Shown here: piece after piece, positions 12,918 to 25,780 of the stretch
Layout: each line of letters opens with the position of its first letter
How positions within the stretch are numbered: position 1 is the first letter of the stretch
Assembly (NCBI GenBank): GCA_964304625.1
Contig: OZ199839.1
Coordinates: forward strand, 7,006,001-7,070,000
From: Kudoa neothunni
Taxonomy: Eukaryota; Cnidaria
Reading direction: 5' to 3'
Length of the DNA stretch: 64,000 nucleotides
The notes under the pieces: generated by a model
What the model was told of the DNA's origin: nothing
The model's database searches: none
Seen by the model: only the letters and a program-made list of their open reading frames with translations
Program-made: the position numbers and the translations under genes

Positions 12918-13463
12918 ATGAATTTTAGTTTGGCGTTATCTGATCTATTTACTTTTAATTACTTTATAGGATTAATTTGCTTTATATTAGCGTGTTGTCG
13001 GAAAATGAAAAAGAAAAAGGTTTCCCCTCTAAAAAAAACAAAAATATTTTGCAAAAGAATGTTTTCCAAAATATTTCGAAAGAAAGAGTCTGGCGACATA
13101 TCGAGACACTCTAATCAATGTGAAATGAAGCGAACAACGTTAAAAAGAGTGCAACCAATGATAGACATGTCAGCATTTAACTCCTCGTCGTCAGTTTCTG
13201 ATAGTGGTAATTTTTCTGATGAAGTATATAAACTGAAATTTAAAAACCACGATGAAAATCGCATATTTTCCATATTTTATGAATCAAACAATGCTGTCGA
13301 AGAAGCCATGTTTCTACTTTTTACTTACAATCTTCGAGTGGATCTCGATAAATTGGATGATAATGAACGCAGAGAGCATCCGGTTGCTAAAATGATGGAT
13401 AGAATGAATCGTTACAACAATCCCAAACACCCCAATTACAAGATGCATTGCAGTGATCCTTAA
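12918..13463 (+). CDS. Hypothetical single-pass membrane protein with basic cytosolic region
   Basis: Single 181-codon frame, ATG at 12918, stop at 13461-13463. No family recognised. Residues about 10-27 form one hydrophobic segment (FNYFIGLICFILACC) ending in a Cys pair, immediately followed by a strongly basic stretch (KMKKKK and further Lys/Arg to about residue 57). This looks like a signal anchor with cytosolic basic tail and possible palmitoylation at the CC. A serine-rich linker (NSSSSVSDSGNFSD) follows, then an acidic/helical C-terminal part with an AKMMDRMNRYNNP segment. It lies divergent to the gene at 11939-12466, so the two may share a promoter region. Confidence 0.6.
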   Translation: MNFSLALSDLFTFNYFIGLICFILACCRKMKKKKVSPLKKTKIFCKRMFSKIFRKKESGDISRHSNQCEMKRTTLKRVQPMIDMSAFNSSSSVSDSGNFSDEVYKLKFKNHDENRIFSIFYESNNAVEEAMFLLFTYNLRVDLDKLDDNERREHPVAKMMDRMNRYNNPKHPNYKMHCSDP

Positions 13464-14141
13464 AATTCCAATCATTGCCTATCTATTGATTCGTATATAT
13501 TAGGTGGTGATATTATTCGTTATCAAGTATTGAAATATTATTGTTAATTGAGGAGTTTTTTTAGCAAAAAACAAATTAAATAGCTATTTTCAAATCATAT
13601 TAGCGTTGTATGGAGATCAAGGATGAGTAAACTGGTGTTCTTAAATTAATATTTAATTTCTCCCTAATGCGAGTATATAACACTTATTCTGAAAAGTTTT
13701 CGTTGTCTACTCACCTAAATTCATGTGCCAACAAATTGAAGGTTACCGCTAAATTAAAGGTATATGTGTATTTTTGATTTTAATTAATTCTTATATCTAT
13801 TGAATGTCATTATTACAACTTTAAACAATAATCGATACATGATCTTTCGTGAATAAATTAAAATGACGTAGTTTAAATATGTATTATTCTTTTATAATTA
13901 TTAAAATATTATCTATCTAAAATGTCAAGCGCAGATTATTGAAGAAGAGCCCTCATAGCTCACATAGAACTACATAAATTTTATTTAGTGCATTTTTTAT
14001 ATAAAAGATGGAATGGATTAATCCGAATTTTTAAGGAATAAAAACACCACTAAATTTATAGTAAAAACTTTTGGATTATTTCTATATAAAAACTCAGAAA
14101 TAATGTGAAGTATAAAACATAAAAAACTAAAGCTATCAGTT
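13464..14141. other. Intergenic, nothing recognised
   Basis: AT-rich spacer between two small convergent open frames; no repeat or homology noticed. Confidence 0.5.
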
Positions 14142-14411
14142 TTAATGTAGGAGTTTCTTCTGCAGCACCTTCAGACATCTCTTGAACAAACGGAGAACAA
14201 TACGATAATTGGATTGATATCTGTTGAGAGTGGATACAATGGCGTTTAATGCCTCGTAAAGCATTTCATCATCAGAAATTATTTGGTCATTAGAAAGGTG
14301 CGGCAACGAAAAATTGTTGCCATGATGATTACAATAACGCAATGAGAATATTTTCTCATGGAAAACTATCAAAATACAAACCAAGCATTCGACCAACCGT
14401 GTTGGGTCCAT
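14142..14411 (-). CDS. Small hypothetical protein
   Basis: 89-codon frame with ATG at 14409-14411 and stop at 14142-14144. Its base composition is less AT-rich than the flanks, which is the main reason to think it is coding. The N-terminal third is hydrophobic (LVECLVCILIVF) and the C-terminal third is basic and helical (YRIVLRLFKRCLKVLQKK). No family is recognised, and it may be one exon of a larger gene or chance. Confidence 0.4.
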   Translation of the reverse strand: MDPTRLVECLVCILIVFHEKIFSLRYCNHHGNNFSLPHLSNDQIISDDEMLYEALNAIVSTLNRYQSNYRIVLRLFKRCLKVLQKKLLH

Positions 14412-14844
14412 TCTTTTATTTTGACCTACAGAATGAATTAGATTTAATTATTCAGTAAGACGGTCATATAAACTTAATATTTATAAGTAATATTAAAGGG
14501 AGATTAATTAATTGTTATTATATTAAAAAATTAACTAATAATGATAACTAGTAGCAATAAATAATAAATTATTTAGAATATATACAAAATAATTGAAAAC
14601 TTGATACTAAAAAAAAGAAAAATTTAATATTTGAGATATAAAAAAATAATATTAAATAATGTAATTAAGAAAATTAATTAATTAAAAAATCTAAATAATT
14701 AAGTAAAAAAAGTATATGGCGGAAGAAATTAATTGGTTATGGTCACCGAAAACTGTTATAGTTAAATGACTGGCACAATTAACTAGATAAGAAAATAAGC
14801 TATAGGAACAATAGAATTTCTTATATTTATTAAAAGCTTGGAAT

Positions 14845-15355
14845 AATTAGCTGAATGAAACGATTATGTAGTCAAAAGAATAAACGGCGTGAGTGATTAA
14901 TTAATTAAAGTAACTAAGAGATCGAACTAATTATCTAAATGAAACAATTAAATAGAACAAATCAAGTGACATGAATGATTAAGTAATTTAAAATAATTAA
15001 TAAACAAAACGATAAGCGAGGTGAATGGTTAAGTTATTAAAGTAACTATAAAATTGAAACAATTAGATAAATATGAAATAATTAATTAGTTAAAACGGTA
15101 AGTGATACGAGCAGTTAAATAATTAAAAGTTGCTAGGAAATCGAAACAATAAAATTAATGAAATAATTAAGCAACACAAAAATAAATGGCGTAAGTGATT
15201 ATGTAATTCAAAATAATACAGAATTTAATATAGTTAAATGAGTTGAGTATTTAAGTAGACAAAAGGTAAGTTAAAGGAGTTATTTAAATACTTAACAAAC
15301 TGAAATAATTAAATGAATGGCATGATTAATTAGTTCACACGATAAGCGACAGAAC
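14845..15355. repeat. Degenerate minisatellite, unit about 80-90 bp
   Basis: Recurring blocks: a GTGA-plus-GATTAA segment (near 14886, 14966, 15014, 15100, 15188), then AATTAAAGTAACTA-like and ATCGAAACAATTA-like segments, then AAATAATTAA and an AAAACGATA-like end. Starts are spaced by about 80-88 bp, with one short unit of 48 bp. Copies are strongly diverged. The array lies just downstream of the 3' end of the telomerase gene. Confidence 0.55.
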
Positions 15356-15422
15356 CGATTTCAACAATTATGAAAATAACTATTGGGACGACTTCGCGTT
15401 TGATAATTAAATAATTATAAAA

Positions 15423-18400
15423 TTAAAAATCGCTATTACATCGTCCAATCACTTTAACGTAGAAATGAATTTTTAGTCCAACCACCTGAAACATTATCCA
15501 AATATTATGCATAATAGTATGCTTGGAATTGACCCAAACATTGAAAAACATGGGGTGGCCTTTGCTCAATAAGAATGCAATAATTTTCATTGAGATCTTT
15601 TTGTATGGATCAACATCAATACTGAAGAAGCAATTTCTGTCGATCAACATAGATTCTATGTAGATGAAATGAATACTACATATATGAAGGATAGATTACC
15701 AGTGACAAGGTTTGTAAAACAAGGACTGGTCTCTAAAGTTGCACGATTGTCAGAATGATCTTTCCAGCTAATTCCGCACCATTCAAAACCACTCGAGTCA
15801 CTCGTATCCACCAGACAGCATTGAATATCTAGTTCAGGATGAGAACAACTAAACTTGAAAAGTTCATTAAGATTGGTCCTAGTTTTGGATGAGTTGAGTT
15901 TTGCGTCGATTGACCCTATGGCATTTCTCAATTTGATCATAAAATCGAGTATCAGTCTTTTATTTCGACTAACCACCAAATAATCATCAACAAATCTAAA
16001 CACAAGACAATCCTTCAAGCCATCATTTCTGATGGGGATAGGATAGTTGTGGGTATTGGTTGGTTGAAAAAACTGTATCATATATTTGTACTCCAAAATT
16101 CCAAAGTAGAGCGATGCTAACAGTGTTGAAATTTTGAGTCCTTGAGGGATCCCATGAATGAGGCTCAATTTCATATCCTGACCAACCGCAGTGTCATTGA
16201 AATGGAATATCAATTGTGGTTCTATTGTACACTTTTTTAAAAGCTGCACAATGTGATTCACAGTTAGCTGCTGGCTTACTCGATTAAATCGATTTTTCGG
16301 CAGCATAACACATCCCTTTTTCACGCCACTACAACAACTATCCGCCAGCTCATAACTATCATTGAGTTGATCAAATGACACCATCTTCTTAATTGAATAT
16401 TTGCATTGATTTCCATAGTAACGAAGGATTTTAAATTCCTCTACATAACATCCATTTTTTGGAAGATATTGTGGTAGGAATTCTTCGAACAATGTTCGAT
16501 GATCGATACTATTGAAACAATCTTTGATATCGGCGGAAAGAAAATAGAATGGAGAAGTTGGCTCATTTAATCTATGTAGAGATGGATGAAATTTTCGATG
16601 AAAAACGTGCGAATATACTGATTTTTAGAATTGGATAGTGTTTGGTTGAGAAAACTAATCAATTTTTTATGAATCTCATTGTTGGATAGAACTGAAAATC
16701 CAAACAAATGAGGAAAATTGCTTCGAAGAGATGTCAACAATTCGTAGCAAAAATCGATTTGATATTTGAATAACTTTTGGCTAAACGCGAAAATGATAAT
16801 AATAGAATCACACAAATTCGACTACCTTTTCATAAAAGAACAAGAAATAATTGGACGACATGTGTCTTTTTTGGGAATGAATCTTAATTTGAATTTCATA
16901 GTGTTGATGTTATTATTGACTGATGGCTTTATTACTTGAGTGTCTGCCGTAGAAAGACGAGAAAAGAGTGGTTGGACACATTTAGATTTAGTGTTATCTT
17001 TAGTTACTCTGTAGTAGTAGTTTTTTTGTATGCTAGTCCAGCAGTTCTTCCTGTAGTAATGAAGTTGAGTGTTGTTATTGGAGTGTTCTGTGATGTGAAA
17101 ACAATATCTCAGTAGATCCACAATCAATTCGTTGATTGTGAAGCACCAAAATTTTATCATAAATCGATCGAAATAGGAATCAACTGAGTAAATCTTGGTA
17201 TGAGTTAACCATCGAATAATGTCATTGAACGTGAAAGAATCGCCTCTATTGGTTGTTAAACATAGGCTCACGAGATGGAGTATAGTCTTTTTGACTCCCG
17301 AGCAACGTAGAAACTGCTCAGATGGAACCACTTTCAGTAGAAACATTCGGCAATACAAAAAAATCTAAACAAAAAAATTAAATAAATTGATAAACCGTAG
17401 AATTAAAAAAATTGTTTTGGGTAGTTACCTGTTTAATTGGAACAGAAAAATTGGTTGAATGATGTCCTGACGTGTTATTCAATGTTTTATCGGGACAAAA
17501 TTTATTTAGCTGTTTGATCACATCAAAATTTTTCAGATTAATCTTAAGTCGCCGAAGAAATAAATCAATATGGTGGCTACTATTTTTTAAACAGTGGCTA
17601 TTTGTTTCTGCAATACCATGGGACGAACTACTTTTAATGAGGTGTTTGTTAGACGATATAGAAGCGAGGCGAGTTTTAAACGAAAATTTGACCAAAGGTA
17701 TGGTCGGAGAGAGATTCTCAGGTTGAGGTTTATTTTTAGTCACATATTCTACGATATAAGGTTCATATGTGGTTTCAATATGAGAGAGTAATGAATCAGT
17801 AGTAGCTGCTGGGTTGTTGACTAGTAGTAGTTTATTGATTGTGGAAAATGAAGGAAATTTTTCAAAGATATTACGACTGTATAGAAACCTAAATCGTTTA
17901 ACAGTATTGGAACGCATGATGATGACGGCTTTGTTTAATTGTTGTCTGTATTGTTTGATTTGAGGAACAATAGTGGGGTCGCAAATTCTCCCACTCTCAA
18001 ACCCTTTGCGTAGTTGATTCCATTTAAGGGGTTGATGGTTGATAGGATTCGCATGTGGATTGGATTCTTTCTGAATTTTGACACCGCAAAACAAATCCAA
18101 CGCATAACCATACACTTGAAGATAACACTCATTTCTAACATGAACCAATATCACATAACTCAAATCAAAGTAAGGAGGTTGTTTGTAGTCAAAAATTGAA
18201 TGTAGTTTTTGAAAGTTGGCCTTCACTGACCGAGGAATAGATTGAAAATCATAGATATAATGAGATTTTTTCTGTTTGAAAGAACTTTTAGCTATTTTAG
18301 GTTGGGTGCAAATTATAGTAGTCAGTAGAAAGTGCTTCAAGGCACATCTTTCTGAATTCTCAATATCCAAACAACCCTCCCCACCAATCAAACTGTTATA

Positions 18401-18493
18401 AACATTTAAGTGTTCATCTTTCATGTTGGTTCTAAGAAATTCAGATAATGTAACCACACGATTAAAAATGTATTGCACAAAGCATGGATACAT
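15423..18493 (-). CDS. TERT: Telomerase reverse transcriptase
   Basis: Five exons on the minus strand: 17429-18493, 16826-17364, 16619-16780, 15700-16571 and 15423-15655. They sum to 2871 nt, 956 residues, with no internal stop; introns are 64, 45, 47 and 44 nt. The N-terminus aligns with the TEN domain (FNRVVTLSEFLR; YVILVHVRNECYLQVYG). A CP-like motif reads VKRFRFLYSRN near residue 200. The RNA-binding QFP/T region contains WCFTINELIVDLLRYCFHIT and LHYYRKNCW. Motif 1 is LRFIPK and motif 2 CRPII. Motif A is SADIKDCFNSID (Asp603), B' is HGIPQG (729-733), C is FVDDYLVV (Asp784, Asp785), and E is WCG (853-855). The three catalytic aspartates are therefore present. Telomerase copies its RNA template onto chromosome ends. 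The C-terminal extension ends roughly 60 residues earlier than in vertebrate TERT, and there is an extra loop between motifs B' and C. It is a host gene, not a retroelement: TEN and T motifs are telomerase-specific. Confidence 0.95.
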
Positions 18494-20331
18494 CTAAAGT
18501 CCAGAGTATAATACACCGGATTAGTTGGCGGTTGGCGTAAACCCCTCGTACTCCACCGCTGTGTTTTTAGTGGGCTTTAATATAGTTTGTGGTTTCTCAT
18601 TTCATAAAATTCTCTTACCTAAATTAAGTAAATTCAACCAATACATAATATTTTGAAAAACAAGGCGTTGTTCCATAATTTTGTTTATTCTTGTAAAAAG
18701 TCTACATCAGACATTGAGAAATTATTTTGAATAAAAAATTAGAAGAAATAAAGCTGTTCAGCATAATTGAGACTTTAATGTAATTGCTTTAAAAAAGGGT
18801 GATTAAGGTCGAGTGTTTCGCGCATGGCAGAAAATATACCTCGATTGAAATCGATTTGAGTCAATGAAGTAACCTATAAATTTTTAAAAATTTTTTCGGG
18901 GCGAAACGAATTATTAAAATTTATTTTATAAAAATTATAATAAATTAAATTTGTATTTTTTACGATTAAAAATATTTTTACATTAGACTTTAAAGTTCAG
19001 CCGATAAATTATGGAATTTCATACATTTTCGCCCCTTTTTATTTCACTCAATTAATCAATACAAATTTTATCAAATGGGTGTAATTTAATATAAAAAATT
19101 TATTTTTTTAAAGTACAAATAAAGATTGTTCGTATTAAAAAATGACGTTTCACGCAAACGTACATAGAATATAGATCAGAGCATCTTCAAAAGATGTAGT
19201 TAGTAGTGCCTGAATACACAATAGAATTCAATATAGCTCAATGCATAAGAACTTTTCAAAATCAACATAATACTTTTTATTTAGTTAATTCTTATGTAAA
19301 AAATATTTGTTAGAATTTATTTTTCTAAACATTATGTTGATGTCATTGTTTGTAATTATTATTTAAATAGTTTAAATGAAAATTCTTTTTATTCTATTAA
19401 ATTTAATAAATGAAGTCTGATACATGCGGGATAACATCAATTAATTAAATATGAATATTTTTCAGCAAGATAAATTCTATGAAACATCTTTTCTTAATAA
19501 TTTAAACTAAAAATCAATAAAAAATTGAATAAAAATAGTTAAATCATAAAATATAAAAATGATTTGCATTAAAACCTTTGTAGAAATAATAAATCATAAC
19601 CACTTAATTTTCACGTTGTTTCTATTTTATTTTTTTTGAACTTTAAAATAAAAGGTGATGTTCATTTCATCCTATTTAGAAGACGCGGACTTAATTTTGA
19701 GATTGAAAGCGCGGATATAGGTTGATTTACAGAAAGCAAAAGCAGCACTTAATTTAAATACAATGAGTTACACCACCCCTTACTTTCTTTGGTCTATTGT
19801 TATAATGACAACATCTAAGATATGGCAGTTACAAGAAATGTATTAAGTCTAGAATAAAGAGATTCACATTATAAACAAAATCTATTTAATATTAGTTATT
19901 TTGACTGCTAAAATAGCTCGTACCAAAAATAGGTCGAGAATAAAATCAAATTTTTATTAGAATCGAAATAAAGTACAAATCCGAGATTTTTTATTTGAAA
20001 CAAAAATACACGCATGTATAAATGTATAGATAACTTATACAATTTGTTTGTAAATTAAGAAATGCAAATAGAAATAATCCACAAAATTTTCCTCATAACT
20101 TTACTTTGGCGGGAAACTCTCGGAGTAATTTACTTTCATTTTAATCCATTCATACTTAATTCTTTAATACTATCGCAATGAAATACATTCAACTGTAGAA
20201 AAAACAACTAAAGTTTAAGTTTAAAATTCATTCGGACTGTATTATTAAATATATAGCGATGCGAAAATAAAATTCAGCGTTTATTTATAAGTGTGGGAGA
20301 TATACCAAAGACCCACAAACAAATGTACAGT
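18494..20331. other. Intergenic between TERT and ARP6, nothing recognised
   Basis: AT-rich, about 1.8 kb; no open frame or spliced homology noticed on either strand. Confidence 0.5.
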
Positions 20332-22392
20332 TCAATAGAAATCGTCACAATAATTTAAGGAATTGAAGTGTTGTAAAGATCTCCTAGTACCAAGCTCTTT
20401 GTATTTTGCCTTGGTGATAAAATAGGAGGAGCTATCTGGTAATGTTAGGAGGGTTTTTCCGCCATGCCAAGCATATGTAATTGGACTAAAATTCGATGAG
20501 AATGTTACCGAATAATATTGTATACTCGTGAGATTGGTCGGGTGGTCTAATCTCAACGTCCATAAAATCAGGTTTAAACGACTGAATTTCCTTGGAGCTA
20601 AATTAAATAAATGTTCATTTATGTGTAAATATATTTGTTTCATAATAACTAGCATCAAATAATTTAAATAAACGAACGGCAAAAATAGATTAAGACTGAG
20701 GTGAGACTTACATTCTAGTGGCAACATTTTTAAATTGCATATTTCCACCAGTAAGTGTGATATTTTGATAGAGTTGTGATTGGGCAGCTAAATCACCAAT
20801 AAATGACATAATAATTAGACAAAAAAACCAAATGGGCAGTTGTTGATTGCAGTATAGATAGCTTCACCAATACCCATCTGATCTAGGCCTAAAAATCGAT
20901 CATTATAACGTTTTCAATGGTGGTCGGAAGTAGAAAATGAGAATTTTACCAATATCCGAAGGTCTAAATAGCAGTTCAGGTATCGCTATGGTTTCATTGG
21001 TGAGTGGGAGTATCTACTAAGTTATTAGAACAAAAATAAAGTCAGAAAATGAACAACTTGTTCAGTTTTTTTCAGTTCGAAGAATTGCTCTTTTCCCTAA
21101 AAAGTATCAAAACGACATATAATTGAAGAGTAATTTACTATCATTCTTCCCCGAAAAACTGTTTCATAGTTAGGTAGTTGATAGTACGTTTTATAATGAT
21201 TTTCTCTGTGTATAAAACACAAAAATACAATAAATAAAATTAGGACAATCGATACTTTATCGATTGGAGTTCGGACGTAAAATTCTCAGCGACATAACAA
21301 CAATCTTCTTTGACCTACACTCCGAATAAATGATAACAGTGAGTGGGAATAGATATAATACCTGATTTGCCACCCAAAACTCATCAATGAGATTGATATG
21401 TCTACCGACGAAGGAATAAATAACAAAACGCTAATTATAATATCGATTTTTACCTATACGAAACTATTTCTCTAAGATAGTTGGTCAACAACCTTCCTCC
21501 AACATCGATTCTAAAATTAAATTGCTATATTGATTCAGGTTCAATGGAAACCTACCGAATACAAGCTTGGTTGTATATTCTTCCGTTAATAATTGGAATA
21601 ATATGAGTAAACGAGAATCCACTATCAACAATAAGTCTATTTTGTGGAACATTTGCATTATTCGAGTCGGTCTTGTGATGAGCCAAAATAGGTGCTATTT
21701 TGTGGGTTTCAAATCATGAACAAGTTTACTCATTGAAATCCATACGTGTCATTAGAGATAATGATGACATTTCGAAATCCTCAAAAAATAACTCAATCAT
21801 ATTTTCCTAAAGTCCTTTACATAAAAATCATATTCCTCCTAATGAGGTTGATTACAGAAATGGATTTGAAATTGAAAACAGGCATTGTCATCATTAGTTT
21901 CTTTGGATAAGTCCGACTAATTTTTGAGGACGCATTTTGATTTGGCTAAAAGTGAGGTTTAAACTAAATAACATCACCTACAACGAACGATCATACGTCA
22001 CCCAAATCATTTTGAAAAATATGCCTCCATATAATTTCCTGATTGTTCCATTCGCAGAGATAACCCTATATAAATTATAAAAAATATAAATAATGAATTA
22101 TGTATTTCTAAATAGAACAGAAGAAGTTACTTTTTGATGACAAAATTGAAATGCAAGTCCGGAATAGTCGGTAAGATCTGACAAAAACTCATTACCAATA
22201 TAGGTCACTCTTCGATCAAATCGCGACTTTGACATAGCATTATATATCACTCTACAAAGTAATAGAATATTTATAAAGTGAATAATGTTACTTTGGATTC
22301 GTCAAGGAATCTTTCTCATTGTGAGGGCCTACCAATCCCACTTTAACAGTAAAGGAACCATTATCGGCTAGAACTGTGGGGGTGTTAAGCAT
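20332..22392 (-). CDS. ACTR6: Actin-related protein 6 (SWR1/SRCAP complex)
   Basis: Reconstructed by joining 16 short exons on the minus strand, ATG at 22390-22392 and TGA at 20332-20334, about 420 residues (human ARP6 has 396). Diagnostic segments in order: LADNGSFTVKVG (actin-fold nucleotide loop), GYLCEWNNQEIIW, MPVFNFKSIS, RLIVDSGFSFTHIIP (second phosphate loop), IDVGGRLLTNYLREI, VKEDCCYVAENF, IPELLFRPSDIG, NITLTGGN and PITYAWHGGK. ARP6 is a core subunit of the SWR1/SRCAP remodeller that exchanges histone H2A.Z into chromatin. Introns are about 40-65 nt except one near 20600-20720 of about 113 nt; acceptors are nearly all TAG. Most exons are below 100 nt, so no single open frame covers the gene. 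The C-terminus extends about 20 residues past the usual end. Confidence 0.9.
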
Positions 22393-25300
22393 TTTTATTT
22401 AAGAGTATGTTTTTTTGATAGGGCTAAAACCACCAAGTCACCGCTTCGATTTGACGATCGGGTTCAATCGGGATTATATAAAACTCAAAAAATCATACTT
22501 AAAATTGAAATTTAAGTATTTTAGTTTATATTAATAAATGAGTATATTTTATTTCATATGTTAGTAGGCTTTATCACATTGGAATCGAAGATAAAAATTT
22601 TTATCGATACGAAACCAACCAAATATATTTCTTGATTCATATGTATAATTGAGCTTGTGTGATTTTATACATATTTTTGAATTGATATTTTTAATATTTA
22701 ACAAAATCGGTATATGACGGATGTGGTTTTTATATACAATAGACGAAAAATTTAATTTTTTTAAGATTTACTTGGGCCCCTTCTTAGAAATATTAGGTAT
22801 TCGTTATATTTTTTTAATAATCAAAATTTATTTTTTTATTTGACCTTAAATTAGAACTAAAAGATTGAGAAAACGAAAATTCACCATGATTAAATGTGGG
22901 TAACAAACTTTATAAAATTACGCTTGTAATTTTCTACTTGGTAAAATTTAATTTTATGTTGAAAATAAAAGTATTTTAATAAATCTAATTTGGATTCATT
23001 TTATTACGATTTTCAGATAGGTATCTCAATTAAGAAATATTATGCCGAGTGAATTTATTTGTTTAATTAAAAACACGAATTCTGAAATAAATGCGATAAT
23101 ATTAATTTGCAGTTATGAACCGATTGTAGCGAAATTAGTTTAAGAATGAACTTTTTCCACGTTATTAAACTAAAATCTGGTTAAAATTGAATAATTATAT
23201 TGGAAAAAATAATAGATTAAAGCTTGTTTAATGGAAGCATGATTTTTCTTGATTTTAAATTATTCAATTTTCGTAGTTATTTTAAGCATTTTTATCTAAT
23301 GTCAATATAAATTTAAACATTGAATAAATAAAGGTACAAGATGGATTATGAGTAAGGAAACACAGACTTATAGGGTTTCTTTATTTGATTTGTCAAGTTT
23401 TCAGTTAAACCGTTTAATAGGGTTTTATACAAAGTTATATGAATTTAACGTATTCTGAACTTTATTTTTTTTCTTAATTTTCTTATTCGACTGTTAAGAA
23501 ACTTTTAAAAAGTATAATCGAGCGTAATATTTTGTTTAAACGATATGCATCTTATTTGCAACAAGAAGTCAAAATATTTCATTGGAAGCAACAGGGAAAA
23601 AGAATAGCTAATTTTAAAAAATAATGATATTCATTTAATAAATGGAATTCAAAAGTTGTCTCTATATGTTGAAAAATAGTTAATGATAAAGAAATAGAGG
23701 CATCACTTATTACGGTTAATAAGGGACTCATTTTTACCTCTGGCTCTAAAACGTAATATAGGAGGAAAATTTGACTACACCATACTTAGAATCACATTTG
23801 CCGTTCAACAACAGAAAATAAATATTATTTAAATAGTTCTAGGATTGGATAAAAACACAAATTTTAATGTGTAGAAATAATAATCAAAAATATAAAAAAT
23901 ATGATTAAAATGTTTTTTGGTAGATTATTAAAAAATTAAAATTCATCTATCAAATTATGGATGAAAAATAAATTATCTACTTTATTACACATAAATTTAG
24001 TAAGCTACAATTTTGATACTCTTATATAGGGGTTGTTTATGATCAATTCAAATTAATAATTTCAATCTTATATTATAATATATTATGATTTATTATAGTG
24101 TAATAATTAATTATAATGTAAAGATGATGGTTTCCAACATCTCTAAAAATTTCTAAATTGATTCAATTGACTTCTTGATTTGTTAAATAATTATTTAAGT
24201 AATATTATCTTCATTTTTTGTGTAAAACGTTTTGTACAAATTAGATGCATATCATGTGAGCTTTAACCTTATAGGTGGTGATTTTTGGCAAACATTAGAA
24301 TGACGTATCGACAAAATTTTAAATTATATTTTCTACATAATCAACTAGTTTCCCTATATATATTAAGCTGATATACGATGTTGTGAAGTAACGAAAAAAT
24401 ATACTATTTTTGAATTCCATAAATTTCCAATGCAAAAATTCCATGATATATGTATGATAAAAATATTTAAAGCCTATAATCTTCATGTTATTAATATGGC
24501 TTTAAATTGCACATTAGATATATGTTAATTCTTAAAAATCAAGTGTTTTTTGATTCTGTAGTGTAAAAATAATAAAAATGAACTTAATTTGGCCATTTGT
24601 TAATATTCTTGAATAAATATTTCTTCTTGTTTTTATGGTCCATATAAAAAACTTATTTCGATAAATAATTGGCGATGAAGTGATAACTAATTAAGAATCC
24701 ACAGCTTTCTAATCAGACATATATAACTAATAATTTTTTGGGATGAACCAAAAAATTGGTAAGCTTTATTGCATACTAACGGGTAAAATAGAGCTGTTTA
24801 TTTATATATCTTCGCAAAAACTTAAGTTTTGTTACATTTCTTATTTATTTCACCACAATTTTTGTAAAAAAATATAATAATAAAGACTTTATATATAATT
24901 TCGAATTTTTATTTTAATTCTGGATAAATAAGACGCTACAATTGCTAAATAACCTTAAATTTTGCATTATTCAACAGTGAACGTTTATATTATTTACTGA
25001 ATATTTATTTCTTAACGCCTTCTTCTTACTGTGTATAAAATTTGTTGAGCCGTAAAAGTATTTAATTTTCATTAATGTTAATTTTTCGAAATTGTACCTC
25101 TTATTTTTCCAGAAATGTGACAGAAGATTCAACTAACATCTAATTCACAGAATACTATAGTATTTCCTTAACCATAAGACCTATTCCTAAAATATGACCT
25201 AGCTTTGTCTTTATTAGATAGAAGTAATATTAAACCTGTCTTATATTTGTGGAAATACGATATAAGTCATTAAATTCTTTCGAAACTTCTCTCCGATGGG

Positions 25301-25780
25301 TTTGTTAAATATTTGCATTAAATTAGAATATTTATAATATAATAATTCAAAGTATTATCTAAAATTTTGTGATTTCTTTAATTTAGAACCATAAAAGATT
25401 AAATTTCTACTATAAATGCTGAGGTTGTTAAAACATACACAAAATCTAATATGAATCAAAATAATCAATTATCTAACAAAATAACGAATATATATGATGT
25501 AGAGAATTTAGTAATGAACTTAATGTAAAATTATTGCCAAGAAACTTACACTTTTATACATGAGCAAGAGATAAATTTTAAGAACCGCGCACGCCTATAA
25601 ATATAACAACGTTTACATTTGTGCGCATCTTTAAAATTTAATGAACCCACCAAAGTTTTAATTATCTATCAAACAAAATACAATCTAATATATACCGCTA
25701 AGCACTTAACAATATACAATAATAAAAAAATATAACGTTATTTCACGCAGGCGCATTAAAGCGTGGTGTGTATTCTAAGG
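22393..25780. other. Intergenic, 3.4 kb, nothing recognised
   Basis: One of the most AT-rich parts of the window, lying between the divergent ARP6 and WDR3 starts. No long open frame and no spliced homology were seen; upstream control regions of both genes must lie here. Confidence 0.5.

Noticed and set aside
15656-16492. Reverse-transcriptase motifs suggesting a retroelement
   Set aside because: The flanking exons carry TEN, CP and T motifs specific to telomerase, the exons are separated by spliceosomal introns, and no endonuclease, gag or LTR is seen.
20332-20748. A single 138-codon gene starting at 20748
   Set aside because: Its first part is intron sequence; only the C-terminal portion belongs to the spliced ARP6 gene.
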